A DNA stretch of 64,000 nucleotides from assembly GCA_035934995.1 (NCBI GenBank), contig DASYXI010000040.1, positions 1-64,000 on the forward strand, in the 5' to 3' direction. This document shows positions 1 to 7,456 of the stretch, in pieces; the stretch's first letter is position 1; every line of letters begins with the position of its first letter. The notes under the pieces are model-generated. The model was not told the origin of the DNA, did no database searches, and saw nothing but the letters and a program-made list of their open reading frames with translations. The stretch comes from REEB95 sp035934995. Lineage in GTDB: Bacteria; Pseudomonadota; Alphaproteobacteria; ATCC43930; CGMCC-115725. The translations under genes and the position numbers were made by a program.

Positions 1-141
1 CTCCCCGTCCTCGCCAGCGCCACCGACCGCAAGGTCATCGGCTTCGTCACCGAAGCCTATGCGCTGCGCCGCTACAACCAGGAGCTCGAACAGGCCCGCG
101 GCGACGAGTTCGCCGACCCAACACTCTTCGGACCCGTCTGA
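1..141 (+). CDS. ClC-type chloride channel, C-terminal end (partial)
   Basis: Only the last 46 codons are in the window, open from the first base and ending in TGA. The text 'VIGFVTEAYALRRYNQELEQ' matches the end of the second CBS domain that closes many bacterial ClC chloride channel/antiporter proteins, where a CBS strand is followed by a helix rich in Tyr, Arg and Glu. The membrane part lies outside the window, so the family call rests on this tail only. It could also be another protein ending in a CBS pair. A gap of about 220 bp with no convincing gene follows. Confidence 0.5.
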   Translation, partial: LPVLASATDRKVIGFVTEAYALRRYNQELEQARGDEFADPTLFGPV

Positions 142-360
142 ACGTCGCCGGCTTTGCTGTAGCCGGGATTTGACGGATATCCCCAATTCTGCGGTTGTCA
201 GCTCACGCGTTATCAACCGATCATTTAGGTTGAGTGTGGCCTCAACCTTGTGTTCGATAGCATCGATGGTCGCGTGCAACGAAACACCGGTACCGATAGC
301 CTTCGAACATCGCACGGTATCGCGTCAACGGCGCCAAGCAAGAAACGGGGATGAACGCAC

Positions 361-2697
361 ATGACGACGGGCACCACACGCCAGCTGCGCATCGAGGATG
401 AGCCGCTCTTACGCGGCAAGGGCCGCTATACCGGCGACGTGCACGAGCCGCGCCAGGCCGCGGCCGCATTCTTGCGCGCGCCGATGGCATCGGCGACCAT
501 CCGCCGTCTCGACACGGCGGCGGCGCAACGGGCGCCCGGCGTGCTGGCGGTGTTGACCGCCGCCGACATGACCGGCACCGGAAGTTTGGCGCATCCGCTG
601 CCGGTGCCTGGCCGCGGCGGCTCGAAGCTCGCGGCGCCGCGTTGGCCGGCTTTGGCCGAGGGCCGGGTGTTCCATGCCGGGCAGCCGGTCGCGATGGTGG
701 TTGCTGAAACACCCGCGCAGGCGCAGGACGCCACCGAGCTGATCGACGTCGACTATGACGAAATCCAGGCCGTGGTCGACGCGCGCCGCGCCAGCGAACC
801 GGGCGCGTCGCAGATTTGGCCCGAAGCACCCGGCAATGTCGCGCTCGACTTCACCTGGCCGCTCGACAAGGACGGCAGCAACGCGGCCGAAGTGGCGAAG
901 ATTATCGCCAGCGCGCCGCTGGTCGCGCGGCTGTCAGTGTCCAATCAGCGGCTGGCGGTCGCGAGCATGGAGCCGCGCGTGGCGGCCGGCTGGTACGACG
1001 CCAAGGCCGGTGAATACACGCTGCGCACGGGAACGCAAAGTGTCTGGTTGATGGCCAGCCAGATGGCGGAGTTGCTCGGCGTCAAGCCGGAGCAGATGCG
1101 TGTCCTGACGGAGGATGTCGGCGGCGCCTTCGGCATGAAAACCGGCGCCTATCCCGAGTACGTTGCCATCCTGGTCGCCGCCAAGCGCATCGGCCGGCCG
1201 GTCGGCTGGACATCGACCCGCGCCGAAGCATTTTTGTCGGACAATCAAGCGCGCGATCAGGTCATGGATGCCGAGATCGCACTCGACAAAGAGGGCAAAT
1301 TCCTCGCCTTGCGCGTCAAGTCGGTGGCCGACATGGGCGCGTTCGCCAACGGCGCCGGACCGCTCACCGCGACGATCAACATGGTGCGGTGCTTCCCCTC
1401 GGTTTATCGCATTCCGCGCGTCGTCTGCGACGTGCTGTGCGTCCTAACCAACACGGTTCAGCTCGGTCCCTATCGCGGCGCGGGACGGCCCGAAGCCAAC
1501 TATCTGATGGAGCGGCTGGTCGAGGAAGCGGCCCGCGTCAGCGGCATCGATGCCGTCACCCTGCGCCGGCGCAATCTCGTGACGCCCGCGGAGCTCCCCT
1601 ACAAGGGCGCGATGGGCACGGTCTATGACAGCGGCGATTTTCCCGCGATCTTCGACAAGGCGCTCGAGCTCGCCGACCTCAAGGGATTCTCCGCGCGCAA
1701 ACAGCAAAGCGCCGCGCGCGGCCGCTTGCGCGGCATCGGCGTCTCGTGCTTCCTCGAACATTCGGGAGCGCTTCCGCCCGAAGGCGCGGCGCTGTCGTTC
1801 CCCGGCGACGGCACGGTCGTCGTCGGCTTGGGCGCGCAATCGACCGGCCAAGGACATCTGACGGTGTTCCGCAAGGTCGCATCCGAAAAGCTCGGCGTCG
1901 ATCCGACGAAAGTGATGGTGCGCGAAGGCGACACGCGGCTGGGTGTCGAAGGTCACGGCAGTTTCGCCTCGCGGTCGGCAGCCGCGGCCGGCAGTGCGAT
2001 CTTCTTCACGGCCGACGCGGTGATCGAGAAGGGCAAGAAAGTGGCGGCGCAGATGCTGGAGGCCGCGGAAGCCGACATCGCCTATCGCAACGGCGCGTTT
2101 GAAATCGCCGGCACCGACCGGCGGCTGTCGCTGTTCGAGGTCGCGAACAAGGCGCGGGAGCTCAAGGCCAAGGGCGAGATCGCCGAAACGCTCGATACCA
2201 ACAAGGTGTCGCAGACGCCGCAACACTTTCCCAACGGTTGCCACATCGCCGAGGTCGAGATCGATCCCGAAACCGGCGCGCTCGACGTGGTGGCTTACAG
2301 CGGCGCCGACGATTCCGGCCGTATCCTCAATACGATGATCGTCGAGGGCCAGGTTCACGGCGGCGTCGCGCAAGGTCTCGGCCAGGCGCTGCTCGAAAAT
2401 GCGCTCTACGACGAATCCGGCCAGCTGCTCGCCGGCTCGTTCATGGACTACGCGCTGCCGCGGGCGACCGACATGCCGTCGAAATTGACCGACGCCCTGC
2501 TCGAATTCCCATGCAAGACCAATCCGATCGGCGTCAAAGGCGCGGGCGAGGCCGGGACCACCGGCGCGCTGGCCGCGATCATGAACGCGGTCGCCGACGC
2601 CATTCCGGGCGCCGCCGGGCGGACGCTGCAAATGCCGGCGACGGCGCAAAAGATCTGGCAGGCCTGTCGCACGGCGCGGAACGGTGGCCGCGCATGA
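361..2697 (+). CDS. Molybdopterin-binding large subunit, xanthine dehydrogenase / CoxL family (form II-like)
   Basis: This is a 778-residue large subunit of a molybdenum hydroxylase. It should bind the molybdopterin cofactor and carry the substrate site of an aerobic dehydrogenase. Family landmarks are the N-terminal 'GKGRYTGDV' hammerhead domain, 'DVGGAFGMK' near residue 255, 'PYRGAGRPE' near residue 370 and the 'GVKGAGEAG' loop with the presumed catalytic Glu near residue 730. The YRGAGR loop is the form II type, not the AYRCSFR loop of true CO dehydrogenase, so CO should not be assumed as substrate. No small 2Fe-2S subunit or FAD subunit lies beside it. The amidohydrolase that follows overlaps by 4 bp, which suggests coupled translation and a shared catabolic job on an unknown compound. 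Confidence 0.85.
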   Translation: MTTGTTRQLRIEDEPLLRGKGRYTGDVHEPRQAAAAFLRAPMASATIRRLDTAAAQRAPGVLAVLTAADMTGTGSLAHPLPVPGRGGSKLAAPRWPALAEGRVFHAGQPVAMVVAETPAQAQDATELIDVDYDEIQAVVDARRASEPGASQIWPEAPGNVALDFTWPLDKDGSNAAEVAKIIASAPLVARLSVSNQRLAVASMEPRVAAGWYDAKAGEYTLRTGTQSVWLMASQMAELLGVKPEQMRVLTEDVGGAFGMKTGAYPEYVAILVAAKRIGRPVGWTSTRAEAFLSDNQARDQVMDAEIALDKEGKFLALRVKSVADMGAFANGAGPLTATINMVRCFPSVYRIPRVVCDVLCVLTNTVQLGPYRGAGRPEANYLMERLVEEAARVSGIDAVTLRRRNLVTPAELPYKGAMGTVYDSGDFPAIFDKALELADLKGFSARKQQSAARGRLRGIGVSCFLEHSGALPPEGAALSFPGDGTVVVGLGAQSTGQGHLTVFRKVASEKLGVDPTKVMVREGDTRLGVEGHGSFASRSAAAAGSAIFFTADAVIEKGKKVAAQMLEAAEADIAYRNGAFEIAGTDRRLSLFEVANKARELKAKGEIAETLDTNKVSQTPQHFPNGCHIAEVEIDPETGALDVVAYSGADDSGRILNTMIVEGQVHGGVAQGLGQALLENALYDESGQLLAGSFMDYALPRATDMPSKLTDALLEFPCKTNPIGVKGAGEAGTTGALAAIMNAVADAIPGAAGRTLQMPATAQKIWQACRTARNGGRA

Positions 2698-3800
2698 GCT
2701 TGGTTTATACCTGTGCGCCGGCTTCGGCCGGCCGAGCGCTCGCACGCCGCAGCAAGCCCACGGCACGCAACCGCGCCGCGCGTCAGCCGACGATCGACAT
2801 CCACTGTCACGTCTTCACGCCGGAAGCGGCGGCGCTTGTAAAAGATGTGATGCGGCCGCAGAACGATCCATATTCGTTCTTTGAAAGCGCCGCGTCGAAG
2901 CAGACCGACGTCAAGCAAATCGCCGCCATCGGACCGAAGCTGACCTCGATCGAGGAGCGGCTCAAGACGATGGATGCCGATGGCATCGACATCCAGGCGA
3001 TCTCGACCGCGCCGATCCAATATTATTACTGGGCCGACGGCACCCTCGCGCTGCGCACGTCACGCCTGATCAACGACAATATCGCGCATCTCTGTGCCAT
3101 CCATCCCGACCGTTTCGTCGGCCTGGCGACCGTGCCGATGCAAGTGCCGGAATATGCGGTGCGCGAACTCACGCGCGCGGTGCGCGAGCTTGGCCTCAAG
3201 GGCGTCGAAATCTGTCCGCATGTCGAGCAAGAGGAACTGTCGGCGGATCGTTTCCGGCCGTTTTTCGCCAAGGCGGAGGAACTCGGCGCGGTGATTTTCA
3301 TGCATCCGCATGGTTTTCCCGACGGCCGGCGCCTAGGCGATCACTTCTTCCAGAACATCGTCGGCAATCCGCTCGATACCACGGTGGCGATCCACCACTT
3401 GATTTTCGACGGTGTGCTCGAAACCTATCCCGGGCTCAAGATCGTCTGCGCCCACGGCGGCGGCTATCTACCGGCTTATGCCGGGCGCATCGACCATGCG
3501 CACGCCGCCCGGCCCGATGCCCGCACCAAGATCAGCAAGGCACCGTCGCGCTACCTGAAGAAGCTCTATTTCGACACCATCGTCTTCAACGATCACCAGT
3601 TGACGTATCTGGTGAAGCAGTACGGCGCCGATCATATCTTGCTGGGTACCGACTATCCTTACGACATGGGGCTGCCCGACGCGGTGCAATTCGTGCGCAA
3701 GACGCCCGGCCTGTCGGAGCGCGATCGGCGATTGATTCTGGGCGGTAATGCCGCGCGGCTCTTGGGCATTAAGCCGGCGGCGGGGTTGGCGCGGCGCTAG
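2694..3800 (+). CDS. Amidohydrolase family 2 (ACMSD-like metal-dependent hydrolase/decarboxylase)
   Basis: The protein has 368 residues. I chose the ATG that overlaps the preceding TGA (ATGA); an open frame extends far upstream but lies within the CoxL-like gene. Metal-site motifs of the amidohydrolase-2 family are visible: HxH in 'IDIHCHVF' (His37 and His39), 'MHPHG', 'CAHGGGYLP' and 'GTDYPYD' with the late Asp. Relatives include aminocarboxymuconate-semialdehyde decarboxylase and gamma-resorcylate decarboxylase, which remove CO2 from aromatic-derived acids. The first 30 residues are basic and resemble no family segment. Coupling to the molybdenum subunit suggests breakdown of an aromatic or heterocyclic compound, but the substrate cannot be read from sequence. 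Confidence 0.85.
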   Translation: MSLVYTCAPASAGRALARRSKPTARNRAARQPTIDIHCHVFTPEAAALVKDVMRPQNDPYSFFESAASKQTDVKQIAAIGPKLTSIEERLKTMDADGIDIQAISTAPIQYYYWADGTLALRTSRLINDNIAHLCAIHPDRFVGLATVPMQVPEYAVRELTRAVRELGLKGVEICPHVEQEELSADRFRPFFAKAEELGAVIFMHPHGFPDGRRLGDHFFQNIVGNPLDTTVAIHHLIFDGVLETYPGLKIVCAHGGGYLPAYAGRIDHAHAARPDARTKISKAPSRYLKKLYFDTIVFNDHQLTYLVKQYGADHILLGTDYPYDMGLPDAVQFVRKTPGLSERDRRLILGGNAARLLGIKPAAGLARR

Positions 3801-3876
3801 AACGCCTTGAAGACCTGGATCAACGCCGGTCCGATCAGCACGATGAACATCGCCATCGTCGCGGCGTCAATCCCGC

Positions 3877-4026
3877 CGCCTGGCCGCCGACGAATCCGGC
3901 GTCACCGCAGTCGAGTACAGCTTGATCTGCGCACTGATGGGGCTGGTCCTGGTCACGAGTCTGCGCGACGTCGGCACGGCGCTCAACGCCACGTTCACGA
4001 CGGTCGGGAACGCGCTCGGCCGCTAG
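3877..4026 (+). pseudogene. Flp/Fap-type pilin remnant without a start codon
   Basis: The frame encodes a typical Flp pilin body, with 'RLAADESGVTAVEYSLICAL' followed by a hydrophobic stretch and a terminal '...ALNATFTTVGNALGR' before TAG. Known Flp pilins have the prepilin peptidase motif G-(V/A)TAxEY just like this one. Upstream in the same frame there is no ATG, GTG or TTG before a TGA at 3844, so the leader and start are missing. No other tad/cpa genes are nearby. It is best read as a decayed pilin gene. The remainder of the 326-bp gap 3801-4126 holds nothing else I can name. Confidence 0.6.
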
Positions 4027-4126
4027 GCGCGACGCAACACCCGTCGCCACCGCCGACGACATCGACGCGCATCACGCCGCCGCGTCGGCCCACGCGATCA
4101 ACGCTTTAATCTCGATCTGCTGAACG

Positions 4127-4696
4127 TCAGCGCGCGATGCGTGCTTCGATCTCGGCGCAGAGATAATGATAAAGGCAGATGTGCACCTGCTGGATGAAGG
4201 GCGTGTCGGTCGCCGGCACCGCCAGCAGGATATCGGCTTTCGGTGCGAGCTTGCCGCCGCCTGCGCCCGTCAACGCGATCACCGTCATCCCTTTTTGCCG
4301 CGCCGTCTCGGCCGCGGCGATCACGTTCTTCGAATTGCCGCTGGTCGACAGCGCCAGCAGAACGCCGCCGGTCTCGCCAAACGCTTCGACCTGGCGGGCG
4401 AATGCGCTGTCGTAGCTATAGTCGTTGCTCCAAGCGGTGACGACGGCGGGATCGGCCACCAGCGCCATCGCCTTGAGCGCGCGGCGCTCCTTCTTGTAGC
4501 GCCCGACCAACTCGCCAGCGATGTGCATCGCATCGGCGGCGGAACCGCCATTGCCGCAAATCAGCAGCGGCTTCTGGGATGCCAGCGCCGTGTGCATGAC
4601 GTCGATCGCCCGCGCGACTTGGGCCTCGTCGATGGCGGCCGCGGCCGCGGCCAGAACGTCGCGCGATGCGTCGAGATAAGACCTGATTCCGCCCAT
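4127..4696 (-). CDS. gmhA: SIS-domain sugar isomerase, GmhA-type (sedoheptulose-7-phosphate isomerase)
   Basis: This 189-residue protein matches the length of GmhA, which converts sedoheptulose 7-phosphate to heptose 7-phosphate for ADP-heptose and lipopolysaccharide core. The SIS phosphosugar site is seen in 'ICGNGGSAADAMHIAGELVG' and 'LALSTSGNSKNVIAAAE'. The family's catalytic Glu (in GELVG) and the late His of 'HICLYHYLCAEIE' are both present. The start at 'MGGIRSYLDAS' gives the usual family length; a further in-frame ATG lies 13 codons upstream. No other heptose genes are in the window, so a related SIS isomerase role remains possible. Confidence 0.8.
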   Translation of the reverse strand: MGGIRSYLDASRDVLAAAAAAIDEAQVARAIDVMHTALASQKPLLICGNGGSAADAMHIAGELVGRYKKERRALKAMALVADPAVVTAWSNDYSYDSAFARQVEAFGETGGVLLALSTSGNSKNVIAAAETARQKGMTVIALTGAGGGKLAPKADILLAVPATDTPFIQQVHICLYHYLCAEIEARIAR

Positions 4697-4870
4697 GATC
4701 CCCGGCCGCGTATATGGCACGGCCCAGCGCATGCATAAAGCGCCGATTTGCCGCGCGTCGGCGCCAGTGCAGCATTGCGGCCGGTGCGCTTCAGGGCCTT
4801 CGCCGAACCGGGCTACCATACGCATAGTCCGAACGGAGCGGGTTCGGTTCGGCCCAGGGGAGACCACACG

Positions 4871-6706
4871 ATGACGCAATGGGTTCGGTTCGAGCGCGAC
4901 GGCCGCGTCGGTTTCGGCACGCTCGACGGCGACGCGATCGCGGTTCACGGCGGCGACATGTTCGCCGGCGCCAAGCCGACCGGCGAAACCGTCAAGCGCA
5001 GCGCGGTCAAGCTGCTGGCGCCGTGCGAGCCGTCGAAGATGGTTTGCCTGTGGAACAACTTCCATCAGCTTGCCGCCAAGAACAATTTCGCGACGCCGCC
5101 CGATCCGCTTTATTTCCTCAAGGCCAACAACGCGTTTTGCGGTCCGGACACGCCCATTGAACGTCCGAAGTCGTATTCCGGCCGGATCGTCTATGAAGGC
5201 GAACTCGGCGTCGTCATCGGCAAGAAATGCTCGATGGTCAGCGAGGCCGAAGCGCCCGGTTATATCTTCGGCTACACCTGCGTCAACGACGTCACCGCCG
5301 TCGATCTGTTGAAGAAGGATCCATCCTTCGACCAATGGGTCCGCGCCAAGAGCTTCGACACCTTCGGGCCTTTTGGTCCCGTGATTACAACGGGCGTCGA
5401 TCCGATGAAACTCAATATCCGCACCATCCTCAACAACAAGGAAGTGCAGAATTATCCGGTCGCCGACATGTTCTTTCCGCCGGCGAAGCTGGTGGCGGCC
5501 GTGTCGCGCGACATGACGCTGATGCCGGGCGACATCATTTCCTGCGGCACGTCGCTCGGTGCCGGCGTCATGCCGGAAGCGCACAACATCATCGACGTCG
5601 TGATCGACGGCGTCGGCAGCTTGCGCAATCCGTTCGACCAGATCGTGCCGAGCCCCTATCTGCTCAAGGAAGCGCCTAAGCCGATGCGCATTTGCGTCGT
5701 CGGCGCCGGCGCCATCGGCGGCCTGATCGCGGCCAAGCTCGCGCTCGCCGGCAATCCGGTGACGGTCGTCGATATTGGCGTCCATCTGGCGGCCATCAAG
5801 GCGAACGGCATCAAGCTCGAATGGGAAAACGGCAAGACCGAGATCGCCAAGGTCAAGGCGGTCGACAAAATTGCCGATGCCGGCAAGCACGAGCTCGTCA
5901 TCCTCGCCGTCAAGGCGCATCACCTCGAAGAAGCCGTTCGGGACATCGATCCCATGCTCGATGCCGACACGGTCATCCTGACCGTGCAGAACGGCCTGCC
6001 GTGGTGGTACTTCCAGCGTCTCGGCGGCAAATACGATGGTCGCAAGCTCGACAGCCTTGATCCGACCGGCGTGCTGACGAAGAAGATCGATCCCAACCGC
6101 TTGGTCGGCTGCGTGGTCTATCCGGCGGCGGCGGTGACGGCGCCGGGCGTCGTCCATCACGTCGAAGGCGACCGCTTTCCGGTCGGCGAGCTCGACGGCA
6201 AGGACACCGAACGCGTCAAGCGGCTGCACGACGTGCTCACCAAGGCCGGTCTCAAGTCGCGCGTGCTCAAGGACATCCGCGCCGAAATCTGGCTCAAGGC
6301 GTGGGGCAATCTGTCGTTCAATCCGATCAGCGCGCTGACGCATGCGACGCTGGTCGATATCTGCCGCTTCCCGGAAACGCGCCACTTGGCGGCGAAGATG
6401 ATGGAAGAGGCCGAGATCATCGCTAAAAAGCTCGGCGTCACCTTCCGGGTCTCGATCGAAAAGCGCATCGCCGGCGCCGAAAGCGTCGGCGCGCACAAGA
6501 CCTCGATGCTGCAGGACGTCGAAGCCGGCCGCGCGCTCGAGACCGAGGCGTTGATCGGCTCGATCCTCGAGATGGCGCGCATTACCGAAACGCCGACGCC
6601 GGCGATCGAATCGGTCTACGCCTTGGTCAAGCTGTTGAACAAGGTGATGGTGACCGAAGGCGTCGCAGTCGTCGAAAAACCGGCGACGAGCCCCAAGGCG
6701 GCTTGA
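4871..6706 (+). CDS. Fusion: fumarylacetoacetate hydrolase-family domain + 2-dehydropantoate 2-reductase (PanE/ApbA)-like domain
   Basis: A single 611-residue frame carries two enzymes with no stop between them. Residues 1 to about 265 are an FAH-family fold with the metal-site text 'YEGELGVVIGKK' and 'CVNDVTAVDL' and a late 'GDIISCGTSLGAG'. From residue 272 a PanE/ApbA-like reductase begins with the Rossmann motif 'MRICVVGAGAIGGLIAAKLA', followed by 'VILAVKAHHLEEA', 'TVQNGLPWW' and the helical part around 'EIWLKAWGNLSFNPISALT'. The ATG at 4871 follows an AGGGGAGA ribosome site. FAH-family members cleave or hydrate acylpyruvates; PanE-like proteins reduce 2-oxo acids with NADPH. The pair could process one 2-oxo acid product in turn, but that is inference. 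Confidence 0.85.
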   Translation: MTQWVRFERDGRVGFGTLDGDAIAVHGGDMFAGAKPTGETVKRSAVKLLAPCEPSKMVCLWNNFHQLAAKNNFATPPDPLYFLKANNAFCGPDTPIERPKSYSGRIVYEGELGVVIGKKCSMVSEAEAPGYIFGYTCVNDVTAVDLLKKDPSFDQWVRAKSFDTFGPFGPVITTGVDPMKLNIRTILNNKEVQNYPVADMFFPPAKLVAAVSRDMTLMPGDIISCGTSLGAGVMPEAHNIIDVVIDGVGSLRNPFDQIVPSPYLLKEAPKPMRICVVGAGAIGGLIAAKLALAGNPVTVVDIGVHLAAIKANGIKLEWENGKTEIAKVKAVDKIADAGKHELVILAVKAHHLEEAVRDIDPMLDADTVILTVQNGLPWWYFQRLGGKYDGRKLDSLDPTGVLTKKIDPNRLVGCVVYPAAAVTAPGVVHHVEGDRFPVGELDGKDTERVKRLHDVLTKAGLKSRVLKDIRAEIWLKAWGNLSFNPISALTHATLVDICRFPETRHLAAKMMEEAEIIAKKLGVTFRVSIEKRIAGAESVGAHKTSMLQDVEAGRALETEALIGSILEMARITETPTPAIESVYALVKLLNKVMVTEGVAVVEKPATSPKAA

Positions 6707-6721
6707 GCCGCGCCGTCGGAT

Positions 6722-7384
6722 TCACTCGGCGGCAGTCGAGCTCGGCGGTTTGGTCGGGCCGGCGGCCCAGTAATCGGGTCGCGCCTTGGTAGTCGCGAGG
6801 CGTTGCGCGGTCTCGAAGCCGGGCGCCATCGACGCGTCGGTGCCGGACAGTACCTGGTGATGCTCGATGTTGAGAAGCCGGAGCCAACTCTGCTGTCCCA
6901 GCGTCAGCCCGATCATGCAGCCGAGCTCGACAAGCTCCGCCTCGGTGTAATGCCGGGTGAGCCGCTCCCAGAAAGCGTCGTCGGTATTGAGGTGCCAGAC
7001 GATCGCCTCGGCATAGGCGAGCGCGGCCTTCTGCCGGTCGTCGTAGTTCTTCGACGATTCGAAGTTCAGCAAATCCTTCACATGGTCTTCGATCACGGCG
7101 CCCGACTGCGCCGCCTTCACGGACCGCTGGTTGCCGCAATATTCGCACTGCACCGAGCGCGACACGTAAAGCCGGCACAGTTCCTTGATTGGGTGTTCCA
7201 GTACGCCGTTGCGGAAGATGTCGCGCCATGAATTGGCGAAAAACCAGAAACACGCCGGCACGTGCGCCCGCACCGCCGAGCTTTCGGGCCTTGGCGTGCC
7301 TTCCCGCTGGCATCGCTCCATTTCGGCCCGCATTGCCGCATCCATCCGGTCCAGCGCCACGTAACTGATCCGCTGCTTTGCCAT
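6722..7384 (-). CDS. Carboxymuconolactone decarboxylase / AhpD-like family protein
   Basis: This 220-residue protein holds the AhpD-like helical core with the redox motif CxxC in 'QCEYCGNQRS', followed by the helix 'ALAYAEAIVWHLN'. Members either decarboxylate carboxymuconolactone or act as thiol peroxidase partners. The CxxC favours the AhpD-like side. I start at 'MAKQRISYVALD', which fits the fold; the frame is open 23 codons further. It converges with the FAH-reductase gene (15-bp gap) and lies downstream of the GMC oxidoreductase gene on the same strand. Its real substrate is unknown. Confidence 0.75.
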   Translation of the reverse strand: MAKQRISYVALDRMDAAMRAEMERCQREGTPRPESSAVRAHVPACFWFFANSWRDIFRNGVLEHPIKELCRLYVSRSVQCEYCGNQRSVKAAQSGAVIEDHVKDLLNFESSKNYDDRQKAALAYAEAIVWHLNTDDAFWERLTRHYTEAELVELGCMIGLTLGQQSWLRLLNIEHHQVLSGTDASMAPGFETAQRLATTKARPDYWAAGPTKPPSSTAAE

Positions 7385-7456
7385 CCGAGGTTCCTTCGCA
7401 AGCCGTTCGCGATCATCCGGGCAAACGTTTCTCCCCGCGCGGACCCAAGTCAAGCG

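Noticed and set aside
147..165. Hairpin CCGGCT...AGCCGG after the ClC channel end as a terminator
   Set aside because: The stem has only six pairs and no T-run follows; it is too weak to call.
2238..2693. An upstream extension of the amidohydrolase within the CoxL-like gene
   Set aside because: It is Arg-rich shadow text; the ATG overlapping the CoxL stop is the natural start.
4697..6496. A long upstream extension of the GmhA frame antisense to the FAH fusion
   Set aside because: The extension has no GmhA similarity, lies opposite a well-supported gene, and the family length is met from 4696.
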